A stretch of DNA of 64,000 bases from Roseomonas populi. GTDB taxonomy: Bacteria; Pseudomonadota; Alphaproteobacteria; Acetobacterales; Acetobacteraceae. Made by a program: the position numbers and the translations under genes. Under the pieces are notes generated by a model. It was given only the letters and a program-made list of their open reading frames with translations, ran no database searches and was not told where the DNA came from. Of this stretch, positions 52,579-60,529 are shown one piece after another (within the stretch, counting starts at the first letter, position 1; every line of letters starts with the position of its first letter). Where the stretch lies: contig NZ_JANJOU010000016.1 of assembly GCF_024594815.1 (NCBI RefSeq), positions 62,001 to 126,000 of the forward strand, read 5' to 3'.

Positions 52579-53391
52579 ATGAACCTTGTGAACAAGCGCT
52601 CTGTCTACCAGCCCGACCAGGAGGGGCTGCACTTCCCCACGCCGCCTGTCTTCGAGACGGTGGCGGAGGAGCGGCTGCACCGCAAGCAGCGCCTGGCCGC
52701 CGCATGCCGCGTCTTCGCCCATCATGGCTACGAGTACGGCTTCGCCGGCCACATCACCGTGCGCGATCCCGAGCACCCTGAGCTCTACTGGACCAATCCC
52801 TTTGCCATGGATTTCGGGCGGGTGAAGGTGTCGGACCTCCTGCTCGTGGACCATGATGGTAAGGTGCTGGAGGGAAGCTGGGCGGTGAACCGCGCGGGCT
52901 TCGTGCTGCACGCGGCCATCCACGAGGCGAACCCGCATGTCCTGGCCTCCTGCCACATGCACACGACGCACGGCATGGCCTGGGCCGCGCTCGGCCGTCC
53001 GCTCGCCCCTATCACCCAGACGGCCTGCGGCTTCTACGGCGACGGCCAGGCGGTGATCACCGAGGAAGCCGGCGCGGTGGTGGTGGACCGCTCCGCCGGG
53101 CGCCGCGTCGCGGCCGCCTTCGGCACGGCCAGGATCGCCATCCACCAGAACCATGGCCTGTTCAGCGCGGGGCGAGAGAGCGTGGACGAGGCGGCGTGGT
53201 GGTTCATCATGGCGGAGCGCGCCTGCGAGATCCAGTTGAAGGCCGAGGCCACGGGTCATCCGTTGAAGCTCATCCCGCCCGAGGCCGCGGCCCATTCGCG
53301 CGACCATCTCGCCACGCCCTTCATGGCCTGGCTGCACTACCAGCCAATCTACGACCGCGTCTGCCGGACCGATCCGGACCTTTTCGACTGA
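52579..53391 (+). CDS. Class II aldolase/adducin-family protein
   Basis: 270 residues; AGGAG before the ATG. Zinc ligands H126-x-H128 (CHMHTTHG) and a later histidine in IHQNHGLFS; GFAGHITVRDP near residue 54 is the substrate loop. Members cleave sugar phosphates or decarboxylate keto-acid phosphates (as OtnC does in the threonate pathway). The usual catalytic acid residue is not obvious. Follows the SAF dehydrogenase by 11 bases. Confidence 0.9.
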   Translation: MNLVNKRSVYQPDQEGLHFPTPPVFETVAEERLHRKQRLAAACRVFAHHGYEYGFAGHITVRDPEHPELYWTNPFAMDFGRVKVSDLLLVDHDGKVLEGSWAVNRAGFVLHAAIHEANPHVLASCHMHTTHGMAWAALGRPLAPITQTACGFYGDGQAVITEEAGAVVVDRSAGRRVAAAFGTARIAIHQNHGLFSAGRESVDEAAWWFIMAERACEIQLKAEATGHPLKLIPPEAAAHSRDHLATPFMAWLHYQPIYDRVCRTDPDLFD

Positions 53392-53413
53392 TATCCAGGA
53401 CAATCAGGGGAGC

Positions 53414-54424
53414 GTGACGACGATGGCAGAGGAAACGCGAGGCTGCGGCCCCGTGGTGACCCGGCGCGCCACGCTGGGCGGGGCGGCAGCGGCCACGCTG
53501 CTGGCCGGCGGGGCGCGGGCGCAGCGCGGCTACCCCGAGCGCAGCGTGCGGATCATCGTTCCCTGGGCTCCCGGCGGCGCGGTGGACACGACGGCGCGGC
53601 GCATCGCGCAGCGGCTGAGCGAGGGGACCGGGCAGGCCTTCGTGGTGGAGAACCGCTCTGGCGCCACGGGCACCATCGGCACTGCCGAGGCCGCGCGCCA
53701 AGCGCCGGACGGTTACAACCTGCTGGCCATCGACAACACCTACGCGGTGATGCCCTACGTCTTCCGGCAGCTGCCCTTCGACCACGCGAACGGCTTCGAG
53801 CTGGTGACGGTGATGACCTTCACCCCCACCATCCTCGCCGTAGGAGCGAAATCTCCCTACCGGACCCTTGGCGAGGTGATCGCCGCGGCGAAGAAGGATC
53901 CGGAGAAGCTCACCTACGGCACTGGCGGCATCGGCAGCTCCTTGCACTTCGGCATGGAGGCCTTCCAGCAGGCCGCCGGCATGAAGCTGCTACACGTGCC
54001 CTTCCGCGGCGGCGGGGATGCGGACACGGCCTGCGTCTCCGGCCAGGTGGACATGGTGCTCACCTCCCTCTCCTCCGGCGTCGGCAACGTGAAGGGCGGG
54101 CTGATGCGGGCCATAGCCTTCAGCGGGTCGGAGCGGGCCACGGAGCTGCCCGACGTGCCCACCTTCGCCCAGGCCGGGCTGCCCGGCTTCGGCGTGGTGA
54201 ACTGGTCCGGCCTCGCCGCGCCGAAGGGCACGCCGAAGCCCGTGATCGACAAGCTCTACGAGGAGACGGCCGCGGCCCTGCGCGACCCGGGCGTGGTCAG
54301 CTTCATGCAGGGCACCGGGTCCATCCCGGGCGGCATGCAGCCTGCAGCCTTCCGCCAGCTCCTGCAGGAGGAGAGCGAGCGCTGGCGGGTGGTGGCGGAG
54401 AAGGCGAACGTCGAGAAACAATGA
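53414..54424 (+). CDS. Bug/TctC-family solute-binding protein
   Basis: 336 residues with a GTG at 53414 (ATG at 53423 is equally possible; GGGGAG lies before both). Signal VTRRATLGGAAAATLLAGGARAQ; VRIIVPWAPGGAVD, FVVENRSGATGTIGT, APDGYNLLAID, HVPFRGGGDADTACVSG. The receptor sits inside the catabolic operon and its stop overlaps the lactonase start (ATGA), so it probably binds the pathway substrate. Confidence 0.92.
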   Translation: MTTMAEETRGCGPVVTRRATLGGAAAATLLAGGARAQRGYPERSVRIIVPWAPGGAVDTTARRIAQRLSEGTGQAFVVENRSGATGTIGTAEAARQAPDGYNLLAIDNTYAVMPYVFRQLPFDHANGFELVTVMTFTPTILAVGAKSPYRTLGEVIAAAKKDPEKLTYGTGGIGSSLHFGMEAFQQAAGMKLLHVPFRGGGDADTACVSGQVDMVLTSLSSGVGNVKGGLMRAIAFSGSERATELPDVPTFAQAGLPGFGVVNWSGLAAPKGTPKPVIDKLYEETAAALRDPGVVSFMQGTGSIPGGMQPAAFRQLLQEESERWRVVAEKANVEKQ

Positions 54425-55344
54425 CCTTCTTCGCCCCGCCGCCCCGGATCGAGACCGAGGTCTTCACGCGCCTGCCGGACCGGTTCCGGCCCCCCCGCCG
54501 CACCGCCTGGAGCGACGCCAACCGCGCGGGCAAACCGGTGGACAGCTTCCTCGAAGGTCCTTCCTTCGACCGGCAGGGGCGGCTCTACGTCACCGACATC
54601 CCCTTCGGCCGCGTCTTCCGCGTCTCGCCCGAGGGGGAATGGGAGCAGGTGGCCGAGTATGACGGCTGGCCGAACGGGCTGAAGATCCACCGGGATGGGC
54701 GCATCTTCATCACGGACTACAAGCGCGGGATCATGCTGCTGGACCCCGACAGCGGCGCCGTGACGCCCTTCCTGGAGACCGCGCGCTCCGAGAGCTTCAA
54801 GGGCGTGAACGACCTCGTCTTCGGGCCCTCGGGCGAGATGTACTTCACCGACCAGGGGCAGACCGGCCTGCAGGACCCGACAGGGCGGGTGTACCGCCTG
54901 GGCACGGACGGGCGCCTGGACCTCCTGATCGACACGGTGCCCAGCCCGAACGGCATCGTCGTGGCGCCGGACGCCTCCTTCCTGCTGGTGGCGGTGACGC
55001 GGGCGAACCAGATCTGGCGCCTGCCGCTGCACGCGGACGGCAGCGTGACGAAGGCCAGCATCTTCTGCCACCTGCACGGCGGCCCGAGCGGGCCGGACGG
55101 GCTGGCGTTGGACGAGGAGGGCTGCCTGCTGGTCGCCCATGCCGGCTTCGGCACCGTCTGGCGCCTCTCGCCCCGGGCCGAGCCGCTCGCCCGCATCGCC
55201 TCCTGCGCGGGATGGTCCACGACCAACCTGGCCTTCCGGCCTGGCACGGCCGAGCTCTTCATCACCGAATCAGAAACCGGCACCATCCTGCGCGCCACCA
55301 CAGACGCAGCGGGGCTGCCGCTCTTCTCCCACGCGGAGGCATGA
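54421..55344 (+). CDS. SMP-30/gluconolactonase-family protein
   Basis: 307 residues. Six-bladed propeller motifs: EGPSFDRQGRLYVTDIPFGRVFR, GWPNGLKIHRDGRIFITDYKRGI, VNDLVFGPSGEMYFTD and PNGIVVAPDASFLLVAVT. Metal-ligand Glu/Asn/Asp are at their usual sites. It hydrolyses sugar-acid lactones. Coupled by ATGA to both the Bug gene and the LtnD-like gene. Confidence 0.92.
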   Translation: MTFFAPPPRIETEVFTRLPDRFRPPRRTAWSDANRAGKPVDSFLEGPSFDRQGRLYVTDIPFGRVFRVSPEGEWEQVAEYDGWPNGLKIHRDGRIFITDYKRGIMLLDPDSGAVTPFLETARSESFKGVNDLVFGPSGEMYFTDQGQTGLQDPTGRVYRLGTDGRLDLLIDTVPSPNGIVVAPDASFLLVAVTRANQIWRLPLHADGSVTKASIFCHLHGGPSGPDGLALDEEGCLLVAHAGFGTVWRLSPRAEPLARIASCAGWSTTNLAFRPGTAELFITESETGTILRATTDAAGLPLFSHAEA

Positions 55345-56297
55345 GCATGGACCTGCCCGAACACGTCACCCCGGCGGCGCAGGCGACACGGCGCATCGGC
55401 TTCATCGGGCTGGGCGCGATGGGCGGCCCCATCGCGCGCCACCTCTGCAAGGCCGGATACCGCGTCGTCGGCTTCGATCTCAACCGCGCGGCGCTCGAGA
55501 GGCTGGAGCAGGCAGGCGGCACGGCAGCGCCCCACGCCGCCGGGGCTGCCGGCGGCGCCGACCTCCTCGTGGTCATGGTGGTAAATGGCGGGCAGGCCGA
55601 GGCCGTCCTCTTCGGAGAGGGCGGCGCGGCGGCGGCACTGCCGCGGGGCGCCACGGTCATCCTCTCCAGCACCCTGCCGCCGGACCACGCGGCGGCCATC
55701 GCCTTGCGGCTGGAGGGGATGGGATTGCTCATGCTGGACGCGCCCGTCAGCGGCGGCGTCACGGGGGCTGAGGCCGGCACGCTCACCGTCATCGCCTCCG
55801 GGTCCGACGCCGCCTACGAAGCCGCTGCCCCGGCTATCCGCGCCTATAGCGGCCAGCTCTACCGCGTGGGCGACCGCGCCGGGCAGGGCTCCACGGTGAA
55901 GCTGGTGAACCAGCTCCTCACCGCGACCCATATCGCGCTGACGGCGGAGGCGCTGGCACTCGGCGCGCGGGCGGGCGTCGATCCCACCCTCCTCTACGAC
56001 GTGGTGGCGCACAGCGCCGGGCGTTCCTTCCAGTTCGAGAAGCGGGCGCCCCGCATGATCGCCGGGGATCACGAGCCGCAATCACGCGTGGACATCTTCC
56101 TGAAGGACCTCTCCATCGCCCTCGACGCCGCGCGCGGGCTGAACGCGCCCGTCCCCATCGCCGCCGCGGCGCACCAGGTCTTCACCATGGCGGCGGGCGC
56201 AGGCCTGGGCCCGAAGAGCGATACCGAGGTGCTACGCGTCTACGAATCCTTCGGCGCAGTCGATGTCGCCGAACTGGCGAGGAGGGCCAAGGCATGA
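55341..56297 (+). CDS. ltnD: L-threonate dehydrogenase-like beta-hydroxyacid dehydrogenase
   Basis: 318 residues from the ATG at 55341. NAD loop GLGAMG at 23-28, SGGVTGAEAGTLTVIASGS at 137 onward, catalytic K187 in STVKLVNQLL, and the LtnD-like C-terminus LYDVVAHSAGRSFQFEKRAPRMIAGDHEPQSRVDIFLKDL. LtnD oxidises L-threonate at C2 to the 2-oxo-acid. In known threonate clusters it is followed by OtnI, OtnK and OtnC; here an unknown duplicated protein follows instead, and the only DUF1537 kinase of the window is 10 kb away. Confidence 0.88.
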   Translation: MSMDLPEHVTPAAQATRRIGFIGLGAMGGPIARHLCKAGYRVVGFDLNRAALERLEQAGGTAAPHAAGAAGGADLLVVMVVNGGQAEAVLFGEGGAAAALPRGATVILSSTLPPDHAAAIALRLEGMGLLMLDAPVSGGVTGAEAGTLTVIASGSDAAYEAAAPAIRAYSGQLYRVGDRAGQGSTVKLVNQLLTATHIALTAEALALGARAGVDPTLLYDVVAHSAGRSFQFEKRAPRMIAGDHEPQSRVDIFLKDLSIALDAARGLNAPVPIAAAAHQVFTMAAGAGLGPKSDTEVLRVYESFGAVDVAELARRAKA

Positions 56298-57115
56298 GCG
56301 CCGGGACGCCGACCGTTCCCATCATCACCGCGGACACGATCACGAAGCTGCCGCCGGAAGCGGATGGCGCCGTTATCCTCTCCGGCTCGCATGGCGGGCG
56401 CTACCCGGGTTACCTGGCGGCGAAGGCCCATGTCCGCGCCGTGATCCTGAGCGATGCCGGTCTGGGCAAGGAGGAGGCGGGCATCGGCTCCCTCCCGTAT
56501 CTCGAGGCCCTGGGCATCGCCGCCGCCACCGTCTCTCACCTCTCCTGCCGGATCGGCGACACGGCGGACATGCGGGCGCGCGGTGTCATCAGCCATGCCA
56601 ATGCTCCGGCCCGCGCGGCAGGCGTCGCGCCGGGGATGAGCTGCATCGACGCGGCGGGCCTGCTGCGCAGCGCGCGGCATGTCCGCGCCACGGCGCCCAC
56701 CCTGGGCGAGGCGCGCGGCGAGGTGCCGGTCCCGGGCGGCACACGGCGCATCCTGCTGCTGGATTCGGCGGCCCTGGTGACGCCCGGAGATGCGGGGCAG
56801 ATCGTCGTCACCGGCTCCCATGGCGGGCTGGTGGGCGGTGCGCCCTACATGGCCCTGCGGACCGAAGGCTTCGCGGGCATCTTCCACGATGCCGGCATCG
56901 GCATCGAGAATGCCGGTACCACGCGCCTGCCCGCCCTGGATGAGCGCGGCATCGCCTCCTTCACCGTCTCCGCCGCCTCCGCGCGCATCGGCGACGCCGC
57001 CTCCGTCTTCCACGACGGCATCATCTCCGTGGTGAACGGGACGGCGCGTCGCCTGGGTGCCGCGCCGGGGATGCGCGCCTCCGAAGTGCTGCTCGATTGG
57101 GCGCGCCGATCCTGA
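56294..57115 (+). CDS. Unrecognised protein with internal tandem duplication
   Basis: 273 residues; ATGA overlap with ltnD and TGATG overlap with the next gene, so it belongs to the pathway. Two halves repeat the same motifs at the same spacing: GSHGG (31-35; 174-178), DAG[LI]G (54-58; 199-203), RIGD (86-89; 231-234), G[VI]IS (97-100; 242-245) and PGM (113-115; 258-260). The conserved His, Asp and Arg could form an active site in each half or one between halves. No signal peptide or membrane segment. I do not recognise the family. Given the neighbours, an isomerase or hydrolase for the LtnD product is a reasonable guess and no more. Confidence 0.85.
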   Translation: MSAGTPTVPIITADTITKLPPEADGAVILSGSHGGRYPGYLAAKAHVRAVILSDAGLGKEEAGIGSLPYLEALGIAAATVSHLSCRIGDTADMRARGVISHANAPARAAGVAPGMSCIDAAGLLRSARHVRATAPTLGEARGEVPVPGGTRRILLLDSAALVTPGDAGQIVVTGSHGGLVGGAPYMALRTEGFAGIFHDAGIGIENAGTTRLPALDERGIASFTVSAASARIGDAASVFHDGIISVVNGTARRLGAAPGMRASEVLLDWARRS

Positions 57116-57816
57116 TGGGAACCTCCATGAGCCCTGCCGCCCGGTTCAAGGCGAAGCTCGCCGCCAACGAGACCACTCTTCTCCTCAACCCCGACTATCC
57201 CTCGCCGGGGCTGGTGGAGTTCTGCGGATCGCTCGGCGCCGATGCCGTGATGATCGACTGCGAGCAGGGCAGCGCCGGGCTGGAGGTGCTGGAGGACATG
57301 GCGCGCGCCGCGCGGCTGGCCGGCATCGCCTCCGTCGTCCGCGTGCCGTCGCCGGAGCCTTGGACGATCGAGCGACACATGTTCCGGGGCGTGGACGGCA
57401 TCGTCATCCCGCGCCTCGACACGGCCGCCCAGGTGCGGCGCGCGGTGGAGGACATCCGCTACTGCTTCCCCAAGGCCTTCGAGCAGAAGGTGGTCATCAT
57501 CCAGGTCGAGTCCGCCTCGGCGGTCGCGGAGCTGGACGGCTTCCTGGAGGTGCCGGGGATCGACTGCCTCTTCATCGGTGGCGTGGACCTCGCCAAGAGC
57601 GCGGGCTTCGCCGGCGACTACACGGGGCCGGAGATGGTCCGCACCATCGAGGAGACCACCGCCCGCATCCGCCGTGCCGGCAAGCCCACGGGCATGATGG
57701 TGAAGCCGCACGACATCGAGGCCTGGAAGGCGCGCGGGCCCTCCATGCTCTACGCGCACGTCAACGACTTCCTCGTCATGGGGGCGAAGGATTGGCGGGC
57801 GCGGGCCGGGATCTAG
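57115..57816 (+). CDS. HpcH/HpaI-family aldolase-like protein with altered catalytic residue
   Basis: 233 residues from the ATG at 57115, overlapping the previous stop (TGATG). TIM-barrel marks: R76 (SVVRVPSPEP), GVDGIVIPRLD, metal ligands E132 (IIQVESA) and D158 (IGGVDLA). The usual base of HpaI-type aldolases is the His in D-x-E-H-G/A; here the site reads DCEQG, with Q51. A changed mechanism or substrate is possible. Last gene of the operon; its TAG stop shares CTAG with the stop of the convergent iclR gene. Confidence 0.88.
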   Translation: MGTSMSPAARFKAKLAANETTLLLNPDYPSPGLVEFCGSLGADAVMIDCEQGSAGLEVLEDMARAARLAGIASVVRVPSPEPWTIERHMFRGVDGIVIPRLDTAAQVRRAVEDIRYCFPKAFEQKVVIIQVESASAVAELDGFLEVPGIDCLFIGGVDLAKSAGFAGDYTGPEMVRTIEETTARIRRAGKPTGMMVKPHDIEAWKARGPSMLYAHVNDFLVMGAKDWRARAGI

Positions 57817-58586
57817 GGCCCGTCCAGCCGCCGCGCGATCGCCGCCGCCTCCTCCTGCAGCCAGGTCACCAGCTGGGCCCGGCGCTCCGGCTGCATCCGG
57901 CCCTCGATGGCCGCGATGCTCAGGGCGCCGGCCACCCGCTCCCCATGAGTGCGGATCGGCACGCCGACCGCCATCATTCCCGGCAGCACCAGGCCCGGAT
58001 TGGTGGCGCAGCCCTCGGCGCGCGTGCGCTCCACCAGCGCGCGCAGCGTCGCGGCGGAGAAGCCGGGGAAGGCGCGCAGGCGGCCGGCATTGGCGGCGAT
58101 CACGCGCTCCACCTCCTCGTCCGGAAGGGCGGCGAGGACGGCCAGGCTGCCTGCGCCGACCCCCAGCGGGCGCCGGTCCCCGACCGAGAGGGTGAGCGTC
58201 TTGATGGGATAGCGCCCTTCCTGGCGGGCCGTGCAGAGCGCGTCGTCTCCGGAGCGGATGCTGAGATACACCGTGTCCTCGCTGCGCTCCTCCAGCCGCA
58301 CGAGGCTGGCGCGCGCCAGTTCCGGCACCCCGTGCCGTTCCGCGGCGCGGCGGCCCAGCGCATAGATCTCGAAGCCCAGATGGTAGTGCGGCGCGTCCGG
58401 ATCCTGCTCCAGCAGCCCGGCCGCGACGAGGTGCGTCAGCAACCGGTGCGCCGTGGAGCGGGACAGGCCGGTCTGGGCGGCCACGTCGCCCAGCCGCGCG
58501 CCGCCGCGCCCTTCCGCGGCCACGGCGCGCAACAGCGCCAGGCTGCGCTCGATGCCCTGGTGGCCGCTCGACCCACTGCTCTCCAT
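57813..58586 (-). CDS. IclR-family transcriptional regulator
   Basis: 257 residues from the ATG at 58586 with GAAGG upstream; an earlier start would include part of the operator region. N-terminal winged helix (SLALLRAVAAEGRGGARLGDVAAQTGLSRSTAHRLLTHL) and an effector domain with YLSIRSGDDALC and GVPIRTHGERVAGALSIAA. It is divergent from the ThDP enzyme and convergent with the SAF-LtnD operon. A palindrome in its own promoter region recurs before that operon, so it probably controls both. Confidence 0.92.
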   Translation of the reverse strand: MESSGSSGHQGIERSLALLRAVAAEGRGGARLGDVAAQTGLSRSTAHRLLTHLVAAGLLEQDPDAPHYHLGFEIYALGRRAAERHGVPELARASLVRLEERSEDTVYLSIRSGDDALCTARQEGRYPIKTLTLSVGDRRPLGVGAGSLAVLAALPDEEVERVIAANAGRLRAFPGFSAATLRALVERTRAEGCATNPGLVLPGMMAVGVPIRTHGERVAGALSIAAIEGRMQPERRAQLVTWLQEEAAAIARRLDGP

Positions 58587-58674
58587 CCTTCGGAACTCCA
58601 GGCGCGGATCGGTGGCCCGCGGCGTTGACGAGCCGTTGCACCCCTCCCTATAAATCCCATCCAACAGGAATGCA

Positions 58675-58693
58675 CGTCCCATTCAGTGGGACG
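58675..58693. promoter_or_regulatory. Candidate IclR operator, copy 2
   Basis: CGTCCCA-TTCAG-TGGGACG, seven-base perfect arms around five bases. It lies between iclR and the ThDP-enzyme gene, 53 bases before the GTG at 58746. Read on the minus strand it matches the site at 51051-51068. Confidence 0.7.
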
Positions 58694-58745
58694 ATTCGGC
58701 GAACCTGACTGGTCGCCGCGATCCCGAAGAACAAGGAAGCGCCGC

Positions 58746-60494
58746 GTGCCCGATACCGTCACCGCCAACTCCGCCCTTGAGATGCAGGGCGGCGAGGCCA
58801 TCGCCCGCATCATCCGCGCCTTCCACGGCGGCCCGATGTTCGGCATGGGCGGCTTCCAGCTCCTGCCGCTCTACGAGGCGGTGCGGCGCTTCGACATGCC
58901 ACACCACCTGATGAACGACGAGCGCTCGGCGGTCTTCCTCGCCGACGCCTACGCGAAGGTCTCCGGGCGCGTGGGCTTGGCGGATGCGACGCTCGGGCCG
59001 GGCGCGACCAATCTCGTCACCGGACTGGCGGAGGCGCTGAACGCCGGCACGCCGATGGTCTGCGTCGTCGGCGACACGCATCGCGACCACGCCTGGAAGA
59101 ACATGACCCAGGAGTGCCGGCAGACCGAGCTGCTGCGCCCCGTCTGCAAGGAGCTGATCCGGATCGAGGCGATCCAGCGCATCCCGGAGTTGATGCGCCG
59201 CGCCTTCATGGTCGCCACCACGGGCCGCCCCGGCCCCGTCGTCGTGGACGTGCCCGAGGACCTGATGCACGCCACCCACACCTTCCAGGCGGAAGAGTTC
59301 GAGGTGGACGCGATCCACGAGGCCGCCCCAGCTCTTCGGTGCCGCCCGGACGGGCGCGCGGTGGAACAGGCGGCGGCGCTGCTGGCCGGGGCGCGGCGGC
59401 CCTTCATCCTGGCGGGCGGCGGCGTCCACATCTCTGGCGCGGCCGAGACCCTCACGGGGTTCGCGCACGCCACGAACATCCCGGTCGCCCACACGCTGAC
59501 GGGCAAGGGCGCCATTCCCTGCACGGACCCGCTGAGCGCCGGGCTATTCGGCCGCTACGACCGCATCGCCAACGGGCTGATCGACGAGGCGGACGTCATC
59601 CTCGTCGTCGGCTGCAAGCTCGGCGAGATCGCGACCAAGCGCTACACCGTGCCGGGGCCAGGCAAGACCATCATCCACCTCGACATCGTGGCGGAGGAGT
59701 TCGGCCGCACCCGGCGCGCGGACGTGCTCCTCTGGGGTGACGCCAGGCTCGGCCTCGAGGACCTGCAGGCGGCCCTCCTGGCGAAGGCGCCGGACACCAA
59801 GTCCCGCCTCGCCTCCTATGCCGGCGAGGTCCCGGTCCGCATGGCCAAGTGGCGGGAGGATGTGGCGCCTCGGCTGCACTCCACCGAGCGCCCGATCAAC
59901 GTCGCCCGCCTCCTCACCGCCATCAACACCGTGCTGCCGGAGGATGGCATCCTCGTCGCCGATGGCGGCTTCGCGGCGCACTGGGGAGGGCTGCTCTTTG
60001 ACACGAAGAGGGCCGGGCGCAGCTTCGTTCCCGATCGCGGCTTCGCATCCATCGGCTACGGCTTGCCGGGTGCCATGGGCGCGGCGCTGGCGGCACCGGG
60101 GCGGCCCGTGCTGTCGCTCACCGGCGACAGCGGGTTCTGCATGGTGCTCGGCGACCTGGAGACGGCGCGGCGGCTGGAATTGGACTTCACCGTCATCGTC
60201 GTGAACAACGCCGCTTCCGGCTACGTCAAGGCGCTGCAGCACCTGGTTTATGGGGCCGGAAACTATCATTCCTCGGATCTGACCGAGGTGAACTTCGCCG
60301 AGGTGGCCAAGGCCTTCGGCGTCACCGGGATACGCGTGGAGGATCCGGAGGGCATCGAGGACGCGCTGCGCCAGGCCATGGCCATTAAGGGCCCGGTGGT
60401 TCTGGACGTGATTGTCACGCGCGACCCGGCCAAGATGCTACCGGGCGTGGATAACCGCGCCGCCGTCATCAAGAAGGGCGACCGAATCGCCTGA
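58746..60494 (+). CDS. Thiamine-diphosphate-dependent enzyme, acetolactate synthase-like
   Basis: 582 residues from the GTG at 58746, after AAGGAAG; twenty codons of open frame upstream cross the operator and are not used. Three-domain layout: Pyr domain with catalytic E59 (NDERSAVFLADAYAK), central domain (GTPMVCVVGDTH, VVVDVPEDL), PP domain with GDSGFCMVLGDLETARR and VVNNAASG, the ThDP-Mg motif. It would decarboxylate or ligate a 2-oxo acid. Under the IclR operator, it probably acts on the keto-acid end product of the nearby operon. Confidence 0.9.
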   Translation: MPDTVTANSALEMQGGEAIARIIRAFHGGPMFGMGGFQLLPLYEAVRRFDMPHHLMNDERSAVFLADAYAKVSGRVGLADATLGPGATNLVTGLAEALNAGTPMVCVVGDTHRDHAWKNMTQECRQTELLRPVCKELIRIEAIQRIPELMRRAFMVATTGRPGPVVVDVPEDLMHATHTFQAEEFEVDAIHEAAPALRCRPDGRAVEQAAALLAGARRPFILAGGGVHISGAAETLTGFAHATNIPVAHTLTGKGAIPCTDPLSAGLFGRYDRIANGLIDEADVILVVGCKLGEIATKRYTVPGPGKTIIHLDIVAEEFGRTRRADVLLWGDARLGLEDLQAALLAKAPDTKSRLASYAGEVPVRMAKWREDVAPRLHSTERPINVARLLTAINTVLPEDGILVADGGFAAHWGGLLFDTKRAGRSFVPDRGFASIGYGLPGAMGAALAAPGRPVLSLTGDSGFCMVLGDLETARRLELDFTVIVVNNAASGYVKALQHLVYGAGNYHSSDLTEVNFAEVAKAFGVTGIRVEDPEGIEDALRQAMAIKGPVVLDVIVTRDPAKMLPGVDNRAAVIKKGDRIA

Positions 60495-60529
60495 CGAGTG
60501 AGGCCAGGAACGACCAGGAGGAAGCAACC

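Noticed and set aside
56845-58641. 598-codon minus-strand frame through iclR and the HpcH-like gene
   Set aside because: Its first part is an out-of-frame read of iclR and the rest is antisense to the operon.
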